From Bacillus sp. CH140a_4T (lineage in GTDB: Bacteria > Bacillota > Bacilli > Bacillales > Bacillaceae_G), in assembly GCF_008923725.1 (NCBI RefSeq), contig NZ_WBPF01000005.1, positions 1 to 64,000 on the forward strand: a stretch of DNA of 64,000 nucleotides. Direction: 5' to 3'. Position numbers and translations under genes: made by a program. The notes under the pieces were generated by a model. That model did not search any database. It was not told where the DNA came from and was given only the letters and a program-made list of their open reading frames with translations. Position 1 is the first letter of the stretch. Each line of letters starts with the position of its first letter. Of this stretch, positions 6,847 through 14,482 are shown piece by piece.

Positions 6847-8541
6847 ATGATTAGACAATGGATGTTGGACTATTGTGATGATGTACTAAGTGGTGAGGTC
6901 ATTGCCTGTCAGAAACATAAACAAGCGTGCAAACGATTTTTAAGAGATATTGAGCGTGAAGGTTCTGAAGATTTCCCTTATGTTTTCAATGAAGAAAAGG
7001 CACTTCGTTTTTTAAAATGGATGTCTTTATTTAAACATACAAAAGGGAAACTGGCTGGACAAAGAATTGAACCGCATTCTATACAAATCTTTGTTTTTAG
7101 TAATATTTATGGATGGGTTCACCGAAATACAGGCTTAAGAAGATTCAAAAAAGCGTATTGGCAAGTAGGACGTAAAAATGCAAAGTCACAATCTTTAGCG
7201 TGCGTTGGCTCATATGAAGCAATGGCCCTTGGTGAGAATATGTCTGAAGTATATGTTGGTGCCACAAAAACAGAGCAAAGTAAAATTGTTTGGAATGAGA
7301 TTAAGGCCCAAATGAATGGATGTGACGATCTAAAAGATAAATTTAATATTGCTTATGGGAAAATTGAACACTTAAAGACAAATTCTTTTATTTCCGCACT
7401 TTCAAAAGATGCTGGTAAATCTGGTGATGGATTGAATGTTCAGTGCGGTATTATCGATGAATACCATGCACATCCTACTTCTGAAATATATGATGTTCTT
7501 GTATCTGGTTCGGGAGCTCGTCCTAATCCATTAATGATGATTATTACGACAGCAGGATTTAATTTGAGTAACCCTTGCTATCGTGTGGAATATCAATATG
7601 TTTCTAAGATTCTAGATTCAAATATTGATATTGAAAATGAAGAATACTTTGTAATGGTCAATGAATTAGATAAGGATGATGAAATTACAAACCAAAATGT
7701 ATGGGAGAAGGCAAATCCTATTTTATGTAGTTATGAAGAAGGGTGCTCTTTTTTAAAAGGAGAGTTACAATCAGCATTAGATGTGCCAGAGAAAATGCGG
7801 AATTTCCTTACTAAAAATATGAATCGATGGGTTGATATGAAGGAAAACGGCTACATGGATATGAAAAAGTGGAAAGATTGCGATGGAACTGTTGAATTAT
7901 CTGAATTAAAAGGTTTGGAATGTACAGTAGGAGTCGACTTATCCGCCAAAATCGACTTAACGAGCATTTCATTTGAGTTCAAGAAGGATGATAAGTATAT
8001 TGTTTTAAGTCATAGCTTTATGCCGGAAGATACGTTAACTGAGAAGAGACAAACGGATAAAGTTCCTTATGATCTGTGGGTACAACAAAAATGGATCACG
8101 ACAACGCCTGGTGCAGTAGTTGATTATGAATTTATCAAAACACATATTAGAAACATGGAGAAAAAGAATAAGTTCAAAATTAAAGAAATATGTGCTGATC
8201 CATGGAATGCAACACAGTTTATGCAAGATATGGAAGCTGAAGGATATACGATGATAGAGATACGCCAAGGAATGGCGACTTTATCAGGCCCTACAAAAGA
8301 TTTTAGAGAACAAGTGTATCTAAAGAAAGTCATCCACAATAACAACCCTGTATTAAATTGGGCAACTAGTAATGCTATAACGAGGCAGGATGCTAATGAA
8401 AACATTATGTTAGACAAGTCAAAAGCAACAGAAAGAATTGATCCGATTGCGGCTGTAATAAACTCACATGTTCGTTGTATCCTCAATTCTGGTGAGATGG
8501 ACTTAAATTCATATATCTTAAGTCAAGATTTCTCATTTTAG
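6847..8541 (+). CDS. Terminase large subunit
   Basis: 564 residues from ATG 6847; a TTG at 6835 is too close to the GGAG site. The ATPase region includes the Walker A-like 'WQVGRKNAKSQ' (about residues 105-115), and a Walker B-like 'CGIIDEYHAH' near residue 205. The nuclease half has Asp-containing strands 'TVGVDLSAKIDLT' (about residue 360) and 'ICADPWNA', and a late Asp in 'RIDPIAAV'. It is the packaging motor and the headful/cos nuclease. Length and motif order are normal for HK97-type siphophages. Confidence 0.93.
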   Translation: MIRQWMLDYCDDVLSGEVIACQKHKQACKRFLRDIEREGSEDFPYVFNEEKALRFLKWMSLFKHTKGKLAGQRIEPHSIQIFVFSNIYGWVHRNTGLRRFKKAYWQVGRKNAKSQSLACVGSYEAMALGENMSEVYVGATKTEQSKIVWNEIKAQMNGCDDLKDKFNIAYGKIEHLKTNSFISALSKDAGKSGDGLNVQCGIIDEYHAHPTSEIYDVLVSGSGARPNPLMMIITTAGFNLSNPCYRVEYQYVSKILDSNIDIENEEYFVMVNELDKDDEITNQNVWEKANPILCSYEEGCSFLKGELQSALDVPEKMRNFLTKNMNRWVDMKENGYMDMKKWKDCDGTVELSELKGLECTVGVDLSAKIDLTSISFEFKKDDKYIVLSHSFMPEDTLTEKRQTDKVPYDLWVQQKWITTTPGAVVDYEFIKTHIRNMEKKNKFKIKEICADPWNATQFMQDMEAEGYTMIEIRQGMATLSGPTKDFREQVYLKKVIHNNNPVLNWATSNAITRQDANENIMLDKSKATERIDPIAAVINSHVRCILNSGEMDLNSYILSQDFSF

Positions 8542-8551
8542 GAGGAATTAC

Positions 8552-8713
8552 ATGCGTTTTTTATTGTTTTTTATTAGTATTTTAGAAGATATTTTACTTA
8601 TTTCGGGGTTGTCCATCATTGTTGGGACGACTTTTTTTATTAATCCAATTTACGGCTGGTATCTATTAGGACTTATTCTCACAATGTTGGGGGTGGTAAT
8701 GATAAGAAGATAG
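8552..8713 (+). CDS. Small two-helix membrane protein between terminase and portal
   Basis: 53 residues, ATG 8552 behind AGGAGG. Almost entirely hydrophobic with two segments (about residues 2-28 and 32-50) and an Ile-Arg-Arg end. Its stop sits within a few bases of the portal ribosome binding site. Small membrane ORFs occur at this spot in several Bacillus siphophages; function unknown. Confidence 0.65.
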   Translation: MRFLLFFISILEDILLISGLSIIVGTTFFINPIYGWYLLGLILTMLGVVMIRR

Positions 8714-8729
8714 AAAGGAGGTGAAACTT

Positions 8730-9983
8730 TTGATTTTTCGACAGTTATTTAAGAATCAAGATATGACAGATTTAAAAAATCCATCACCTTGGTTTAAAAG
8801 TATATTTGGTTATCAGGCCGCAAGCGGTGAAAAGGTAACGGTTGAGTCATCTTTAGGCGTTCCGACAGTGTATCGATGCATTAACATCCTTGCAAATAGT
8901 GTTGCAATGCTTCCTTTTCAGGTTTTTAGAAAAACATCAAAGGGAAGAGAACGAGATAAGCTGCATCAAGTGTCGATTGTTTTAGAAAAACGTCCAAATC
9001 CGTATCAAAGTCCGTTTAAATTCAAACATTTAATCGAAACGCATCGTAATACATGGGGAAATGCTTATATCAATATCCATTGGGGTGTGGATGGCAGACC
9101 AAAAGAATTATGGGCATTGAATCCAGCTGTCACAACTCCAACTGTGGACTTAAAGACAAATAAATTATGGTATTTCACTAGTTTACCGGACGGTACACCT
9201 GTAAAAATACCTGATGATGATATCATTCATCTTACTACATTGTCCACTGATGGGCTAAAAGGAAAACCGCCTATTCAAATTGCAAGAGAGTCTATAGGTA
9301 GCTCACAGGCGGCACAAAAGTTTAAAGGTAAGTTTTTTACAAACGGTGCAGCTCATAGTGGAATATTAAAAACTCAACAAGCACTTGGTAAAGAAGCGAA
9401 AGATGTACTTCGTGATTCTTGGGAAGAAGCAAATACAGGTTTAAATAATGCTCAAAGAATTGCAATTTTAGATGCTGGTTTAGAATTTGAGAAGGTGGGA
9501 ATGCCATTGAAAGATGCTCAATTTATTGAAGGTATGAAGTTCGATAAAGCTGAGATTGCAAACATCTTTAATATTCCATTGCACATGATTAATGAGTTAG
9601 ATCGTGCTACATTCTCAAACATTGAGCAACAGGCATTGGATTTTATTCAAAATACATTGAGTCCGATACTTATTCAGTATGAAGAAGAGTTTTCTTATAA
9701 AACATTCTCATTTAATGAGCAAAAGCGTTACTATCTAAAATTTAATTTAGCAAGCTTATTAAGAGCAGATCAAAAATCAAGAGCCGAGTTCTATAACATT
9801 ATGTTAGATAGAGGTGTATTTTCTATTAATAAAGTTTTAGAACTTGAAGATATGGATGGTATTGGTGAACTAGGTGATAAGAGCCGAGTCGATTTAAATC
9901 ATGTATCTATTGAGATTGCGGATGAATACCAATTAGCGAAAGCTAGTGGAGGTTCGTCGCTGAAAGGAGGTGAGGGCAATTAA
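8730..9983 (+). CDS. Portal protein, HK97 family
   Basis: 417 residues from TTG 8730, placed seven bases after AAAGGAGG; a GTG at 8721 lies within that site. Typical portal features are 'VESSLGVPTVYRCINILA' near residue 38, 'NRWGN'-like 'RNTWGNAYI' near residue 110, 'GLKGKPPI', and the helix 'EIANIFNIPLHMI' near residue 285. The dodecameric portal is the DNA gate of the head and the docking site of terminase and connectors. It overlaps the protease gene by 14 bases. Confidence 0.92.
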   Translation: MIFRQLFKNQDMTDLKNPSPWFKSIFGYQAASGEKVTVESSLGVPTVYRCINILANSVAMLPFQVFRKTSKGRERDKLHQVSIVLEKRPNPYQSPFKFKHLIETHRNTWGNAYINIHWGVDGRPKELWALNPAVTTPTVDLKTNKLWYFTSLPDGTPVKIPDDDIIHLTTLSTDGLKGKPPIQIARESIGSSQAAQKFKGKFFTNGAAHSGILKTQQALGKEAKDVLRDSWEEANTGLNNAQRIAILDAGLEFEKVGMPLKDAQFIEGMKFDKAEIANIFNIPLHMINELDRATFSNIEQQALDFIQNTLSPILIQYEEEFSYKTFSFNEQKRYYLKFNLASLLRADQKSRAEFYNIMLDRGVFSINKVLELEDMDGIGELGDKSRVDLNHVSIEIADEYQLAKASGGSSLKGGEGN

Positions 9984-10671
9984 AGACGTGTTTACTATTA
10001 AAAATCAAACGGATTCTTCAGCGGACCTATTTATCTATGGTGACATCATAAATAATACAGGTTGGAAATGGGATGATTCTGACATTATGCCTGATGATGT
10101 AAAAAACATTTTGGGTCAATTGGATGATAAAAGTAACCTTAATATTTATGTAAATAGCGGTGGGGGTTCAGTGTTCGCTGGTTTAGCTATTTATAATATG
10201 TTAAAGCGCAATAAGGCCCAAAAAACTGTTTATGTAGATGGCGTTGCAGCTTCCATCGCTTCAGTAATCGCCCTGGCAGGTGATCGTGTTGTTGTCCCTT
10301 CTAATGCTTTCTTAATGATTCATAAGCCTTGGACATATGCAGCTGGAAATGCAATAGATTTCCGAAAAGCAGCAGAAGACCTGGATAACATTGAGTCTGG
10401 AATTATGAATGTATATAAGGAAAACTTAAAAGAAGGTATTGAAATTGAAGAAATACAGCAATTAGTAGATGCAGAGACCTGGTTAAGTGGTGAACAAGCT
10501 GAAAAATACTTCAACATCGAAGTTGTGGAAGCAAAAGAAGTCGCAGCATGTATGAGTGATTACTTTGATAAATATCAAAAAACACCAAGTAAAATAGTAG
10601 CAAAAGCGCCTTCTTTTCCGAAGAATGAACAATTAAAAATTCAAAATGCACTAGACCTGTTAGAACTATAG
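9970..10671 (+). CDS. ClpP-like prohead maturation protease
   Basis: About 230 residues. The Ser peptidase pattern of the ClpP family is clear: 'VNSGGGSVFAGLAIYNML', the catalytic Ser in 'GVAASIASVIALAGD' and the catalytic His in 'LMIHKPW'. It would cleave the capsid delta domain during head maturation. GTG 9970 lies inside AAAGGAGGTG; the better-spaced codon is ATT at 9979, so the true start may be ATT. The position between portal and capsid is standard. Confidence 0.9.
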   Translation: MRAIKDVFTIKNQTDSSADLFIYGDIINNTGWKWDDSDIMPDDVKNILGQLDDKSNLNIYVNSGGGSVFAGLAIYNMLKRNKAQKTVYVDGVAASIASVIALAGDRVVVPSNAFLMIHKPWTYAAGNAIDFRKAAEDLDNIESGIMNVYKENLKEGIEIEEIQQLVDAETWLSGEQAEKYFNIEVVEAKEVAACMSDYFDKYQKTPSKIVAKAPSFPKNEQLKIQNALDLLEL

Positions 10672-10709
10672 GTCTATTTTTTGTGCCAAAAATAAGGAGG
10701 AAATACCGA

Positions 10710-11882
10710 ATGGATAAACATGAACAAGAATTACGTCAGAAAGTCGCTGATTTAAAAGCAAAAGCAGAAGAGTTTAACAATAGCGGTAAATATGAAGATG
10801 CAAAAGCGAAAATTGAGGAAGCGAAAAACGCAAAAAATGAACTAGATAATTATCTAGCAATGAAGCAAATCCAAGTGCCTGATCCTGTGAATGCACAAAC
10901 TGGAGTGTTACCTCCAGCATCAGTTCAAAATGAAGATACATCGTATAAAGAAGTATTTATGAAAGCTTTACGTGGCCAAGCATTAAGCCATGATGAAATA
11001 AGTGTTATGCAGGAATATAAAGCATCCTTATCAGAGAATACGGGCAAGGATGGCGGTTATATCGTCCCTGAGGATATTACTACAACAATTAATCAGCTAA
11101 AACAAACGGTTGATAGCTTAGAGCAATATGTAAGTGTACAACCTGTTTCAACAAATAAAGGATCTCGTACATTAGAAAAACGTGCAGCATCTACACCTTT
11201 TGCTCCACTATCTGAGTATGGAAATCCAAATGCGATGCAGGAAATTGCTTCACCACAATTTGATCGTTTATCTTATGCTATTGAAGATTACGCTGGATTC
11301 TTACCAGTACCAAATGACTTGTTAGATGATACAGATCAAGCTTTAGAAAGTTATTTACGTCAATGGATCGCGAAAAAATCCATTGCAACTCGTAACTATT
11401 TAATTTTGCAAGAAGTTAACAAGTTAACAAAGGTTGATTTTAAGGATTATAAAGGAATTAAAACCGCATTAAATGTCACATTAGATCCAGCTTTTTCGGC
11501 TGTAGCAAACATTTTTACAAACCAAGATGGATTCAATTACTTAGATCAAATAGAAGATAAGGATGGCCGTCCGCTACTTCAACCAGACCCAACAAATCCA
11601 ACTCGTAAGTTATTGTCAGGAAAACCAGTTATTGTTTTATCCAATAAGACAATTGCTACAGATAAAGACGGAAAAGCACCATTCATTGTTGGGGATTTGA
11701 AAGAAGCGATTGTTCTTTGGGATAGAAAACAATTATCTATCGATATGACTAAAGAAGGTGGAAACGCATGGAGATCAAATACTTCTGAGTTCCGAGCAAT
11801 CGAACGTGAAGACGTTACGCTTTGGGATTCAGAAGCGGTTGTGTATGGACAAATTACAGTTGTGGCGAAACCTGGAGCTTAA
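10710..11882 (+). CDS. Major capsid protein, HK97 family
   Basis: 390 residues from ATG 10710 with AAGGAGG nine bases upstream. Residues 1-60 form a charged helix (the delta or scaffolding domain, expected to be removed by the protease). The shell domain starts near 'GKDGGYIVPEDITTTINQL' and includes 'LPVPNDLLDDT' and 'GKPVIVLSN' and ends with 'REDVTLWDSEAVVYGQI'. Order and length match HK97 fold capsids. Confidence 0.93.
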   Translation: MDKHEQELRQKVADLKAKAEEFNNSGKYEDAKAKIEEAKNAKNELDNYLAMKQIQVPDPVNAQTGVLPPASVQNEDTSYKEVFMKALRGQALSHDEISVMQEYKASLSENTGKDGGYIVPEDITTTINQLKQTVDSLEQYVSVQPVSTNKGSRTLEKRAASTPFAPLSEYGNPNAMQEIASPQFDRLSYAIEDYAGFLPVPNDLLDDTDQALESYLRQWIAKKSIATRNYLILQEVNKLTKVDFKDYKGIKTALNVTLDPAFSAVANIFTNQDGFNYLDQIEDKDGRPLLQPDPTNPTRKLLSGKPVIVLSNKTIATDKDGKAPFIVGDLKEAIVLWDRKQLSIDMTKEGGNAWRSNTSEFRAIEREDVTLWDSEAVVYGQITVVAKPGA

Positions 11883-11902
11883 TGATATAGGAGGTGTCCT
11901 TC

Positions 11903-12181
11903 TTGGTACTGAAATTAGAGGAAGCTAAAGAGTATCTTCGTGTGGATGGCGATGAGGAGGACTCCCTCATTTCATCCTTTATAACAGCAGCTGAAATATA
12001 TATTAAGAATGCAACAAGTAAAAATGTAGATTTAAAGAGCGAGCTTGCTAAATTAGCGGCTCGTATTTTAATTGCTCATTGGTATGAAAACCGTGAAGCA
12101 GTTGGGAAAGCTGAACAATTAGCATTTAGTTTGCAGTCAATATTAGTTCAATTGCAATATTGCGTAGGTGATTCCACATGA
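11903..12181 (+). CDS. Head-tail connector, Gp6-like
   Basis: 92 residues from TTG 11903, with TAGGAGG eight bases upstream; a GTG at 11894 lies in the site itself. The start 'LKLEEAKEYLRVDGDEEDS' is the usual opening of phage head-tail connector/DNA-packaging adaptors, followed by helices with 'RILIAHWYENREAVG'. It binds under the portal. It overlaps the next gene by ATGA. Confidence 0.85.
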   Translation: MVLKLEEAKEYLRVDGDEEDSLISSFITAAEIYIKNATSKNVDLKSELAKLAARILIAHWYENREAVGKAEQLAFSLQSILVQLQYCVGDST

Positions 12182-12501
12182 ATCCAGGTAAATTAGATAA
12201 ACGTCTTGTATTTCAAATAAAAGATGAGGATGCGAAGGGCCCGGATGGTGAACCAATAGATGGTTATAAAGACTCTTTCACTGTATGGGGCTCCTTCATT
12301 TTTTTAAAGGGAAGAAAGTACTTTGAAGCAGCCGCAGCCAACAGTGAAGTGCAAGGTGAAACAGAAATTCGATACCGTGGCGGTATGAATGCAGATATGA
12401 AAATCAAATATAAGACCACGATTTATGACATTGTTTCAGTTATTCCAACTGAAAAACACACGTTATCAATCATGTGGAAGTGTGGTGGAATGAATGGCTA
12501 A
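12178..12501 (+). CDS. Head closure protein (SPP1 gp16-like)
   Basis: 107 residues. Begins 'MNPGKLDKRLVFQIK' and continues with beta strands and 'VWGSFIFLKGRKYFEAAAAN', the usual pattern of phage head-tail adaptors that stop DNA leaking after packaging. The start overlaps the preceding stop and its end overlaps the next start by eight bases, so the connector set is one coupled operon. Confidence 0.85.
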   Translation: MNPGKLDKRLVFQIKDEDAKGPDGEPIDGYKDSFTVWGSFIFLKGRKYFEAAAANSEVQGETEIRYRGGMNADMKIKYKTTIYDIVSVIPTEKHTLSIMWKCGGMNG

Positions 12502-12928
12502 TGGTGTTGATTTCTTAGGATTTGATCGTTTAGTCTCCGAATTAGAACAAATGGGATTACGTGGAGAAAAGATTGAAGATAAAGCTCTTGCAGCAGGTGG
12601 CGAACCTATTCGAAAAGCGATTGCCGAACGAGCACCAAGAAGTGATAGTCCTAAGAAACCGTCTAAAAGTGAACCGTGGCGTACTGGCCAACATGGTGCT
12701 GATCATATAAAAGTTACGAAAGCTAAACTTGAAGGTGGTATTAAAACAGTTAAAATCGGAATCGATAAAGCAGATCGTTCCCCATGGTTCTATTTAAAGT
12801 TTCATGAATGGGGGACGTCAAAAATGCCAGCTGAACCATTTATAGAACCTGGCTTCAATTCTTCAAAGGAAGCCGCAGTTCGTGCTATGACAGATATTTT
12901 AAAAAATGAAATGAGGCTAAACCTGTGA
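12494..12928 (+). CDS. HK97 gp10-family tail component
   Basis: 144 residues from ATG 12494. 'FDRLVSELEQMG' at the N-terminus and 'FYLKFHEWGTSKMPAEPFIE' near residues 97-116 are characteristic of the HK97-gp10 / tail-joining family. It connects the head completion complex with the tail. It overlaps the next gene at GTGA. Confidence 0.87.
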   Translation: MANGVDFLGFDRLVSELEQMGLRGEKIEDKALAAGGEPIRKAIAERAPRSDSPKKPSKSEPWRTGQHGADHIKVTKAKLEGGIKTVKIGIDKADRSPWFYLKFHEWGTSKMPAEPFIEPGFNSSKEAAVRAMTDILKNEMRLNL

Positions 12929-13284
12929 TAAATTTACGCCCGGATATTTTACAAGTTCTTGAGAATAATCAGGAGCTTGTTTCTTTATTGGGTGGCAAGC
13001 GTGTTTATTATCGTAAAGCCAAAAATGCAGAAGAGTTTCCACGGATTACATTTTTTGAATTAGACAATAGGCCAGATGGCTTTGCGGATAATGAAGAAAT
13101 TGAAAGTGAAATCTTATTCCAAATCGATATTTGGTCAAAAGGTAGTACAACAGCAATCCATAAAAAAGTGAATGAAGTCATGAAAAGTATTGGTTTCTCA
13201 CGTTATGCGGTTGCTGATCTATATGAAGATGATACACAAATTTATCATTACGCGATGCGATTCGCGAAAGGAGTGGAGTTATAG
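12925..13284 (+). CDS. Tail completion protein (gp17/DUF3168-like)
   Basis: 119 residues from GTG 12925. The pattern 'RITFFELDNRPDGFADNEE' followed by 'FQIDIWSKGSTTAIHKKV' is typical of small tail terminator proteins that cap the tail tube at the head-proximal end. It overlaps the gp10-like gene and abuts the tail tube gene. Confidence 0.8.
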   Translation: MINLRPDILQVLENNQELVSLLGGKRVYYRKAKNAEEFPRITFFELDNRPDGFADNEEIESEILFQIDIWSKGSTTAIHKKVNEVMKSIGFSRYAVADLYEDDTQIYHYAMRFAKGVEL

Positions 13285-13893
13285 ATGGCTGGAGAGATTG
13301 TTACAATTAGTTCGACTGTCGGTGTAGATAGTCTTGTATATTCAAAAATATTAAAAGATGATGCGACAGGAGTTTCGTATTCAGACGTGAAGAAAATGGA
13401 AGGTGCCGTAAAGGTTAAAACATCTAAAAAGGTAGCTTCTGAGATTATGTGGAGCGATAACAAGAAATCAGAAATCGCTGAGTCTGACGGTGAAGTCGAG
13501 GTTGAAATTGAAGTTCGAGGACTTTCACTATCCACGAAAGCAGATATTGAAGGATATCCAGAAGTTAAGGATGGTGTATTAGACGAGAAACGAGAGGGGG
13601 AAAAACCATATTTAGCGATTGGATACCGTTTTTTAAAGGCTAACGGTAAGTATCGTTATGTTTGGTTACTTAAAGGAAAACTTTCACAAGAGGAAGAAGA
13701 AGCTGAAACGAAAAAAGACAAGCCTAACTTCCAAACAACAAAACTTAAAGGATCATTCATTGAGCGTGATTTTGATGATAGACCAAAATTCACGGCTGAT
13801 GCTGATGAACCTACATTTACAAAAGCTATCGGAGATAATTGGTTTAAAAAGGTATACGAAAAAGCAGTTAATCAACCACCATCAGGTCAATAA
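13285..13893 (+). CDS. Major tail (tube) protein
   Basis: 202 residues, ATG 13285 immediately after the completion gene. Beta-rich with 'GVDSLVYSKILKDD' at the start and an acidic middle ('EVEVEIEVRGL'), like the phi13/TP901-type major tail proteins. A strong intrinsic terminator follows directly, which is common after the most abundant tail protein and may set its expression above the downstream tail genes. Confidence 0.87.
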   Translation: MAGEIVTISSTVGVDSLVYSKILKDDATGVSYSDVKKMEGAVKVKTSKKVASEIMWSDNKKSEIAESDGEVEVEIEVRGLSLSTKADIEGYPEVKDGVLDEKREGEKPYLAIGYRFLKANGKYRYVWLLKGKLSQEEEEAETKKDKPNFQTTKLKGSFIERDFDDRPKFTADADEPTFTKAIGDNWFKKVYEKAVNQPPSGQ

Positions 13894-13922
13894 GAGGGAG
13901 CAAAAGCTCTCTCTTTTTTTTA
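13893..13922 (+). terminator. Intrinsic terminator after tail tube gene
   Basis: AGAGGGAGC pairs with GCTCTCTCT around AAAA, followed by eight Ts. Expected to reduce transcription into the tail chaperone and tape measure genes. Confidence 0.85.
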
Positions 13923-13943
13923 TTAACTAAGGAGGAATAAACT

Positions 13944-14261
13944 ATGAAACTAACATTACGAATCAATAAGGAAAAGAAAACTTTTAATTTACCGGGGTTC
14001 ATTCCAGCTCGTTTAATCCGTCAAGCACCTGAGCTTGCTGATATTCCAAATAATCCTGGTCCAGAGGATATGGATAAAATGGTTCAATTTGTAGTGAATG
14101 TTTTCGATGAACAATTTACATTAGATCAATATTGGGATGGTGTGGATGCTCGTAAGTTTTTATCGACAACTTCAGAGGTAATTAACACTGTTATCAATGA
14201 AACTGTGGAAGCAGCTAGTGGTACACCTGGAACTGGAGAAGAAGAAAACCCAAACGCGTAG
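13944..14261 (+). CDS. Tail assembly chaperone G (upstream frame)
   Basis: 105 residues from ATG 13944 behind AAGGAGG. 'MKLTLRINKEKKTF' and 'FTLDQYWDGVDARKFL' are in the gpG style of small tail chaperones. The last codons contain the heptamer A-AAC-CCA (14246-14252) immediately before the stop, where ribosomes can slip by -1 to make the longer GT protein. It acts with tape measure protein during tail assembly and is absent from the virion. Confidence 0.85.
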   Translation: MKLTLRINKEKKTFNLPGFIPARLIRQAPELADIPNNPGPEDMDKMVQFVVNVFDEQFTLDQYWDGVDARKFLSTTSEVINTVINETVEAASGTPGTGEEENPNA

Positions 14262-14467
14262 AGGGGGGAGGGATAACGTTCAGTGAGTTTATGGACGAGC
14301 TCTACCTCTCTTTATTACGTCAAGGATATAAACATCATCATATCGATAACGAAATGGATATTTGGCATTATTTAAGGCTAAATGGAAAGTATCGTGAACA
14401 AGGTAATTCAAATAGTGAAAATCAAAATTCAAATGAAATAGAAGTTCCAGCTGAAAACATTATCTAA
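14252..14467 (+). CDS. Tail assembly chaperone T, made by -1 frameshift from G
   Basis: The -1 frame is open from the slippery heptamer to a TAA at 14465-14467, adding about 71 residues to G. The T part reads 'ITFSEFMDELYLSLLRQ' then an His-rich turn and 'MDIWHYLRLN', typical of the short T domains in Gram-positive phages. It lacks its own credible ribosome binding site and ATG (the first ATG, 14291, is inside the domain), supporting expression by frameshifting. A purine-rich stretch GAGGGGGGAGGG follows the slip site. Confidence 0.8.
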   Translation, partial: KRVEGGGITFSEFMDELYLSLLRQGYKHHHIDNEMDIWHYLRLNGKYREQGNSNSENQNSNEIEVPAENII

Positions 14468-14482
14468 CGAGGGGGTGAGACA

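Noticed and set aside
13658-13930. Second frame inside the tail tube gene
   Set aside because: Overlaps the terminator and has a Lys-rich shadow composition.
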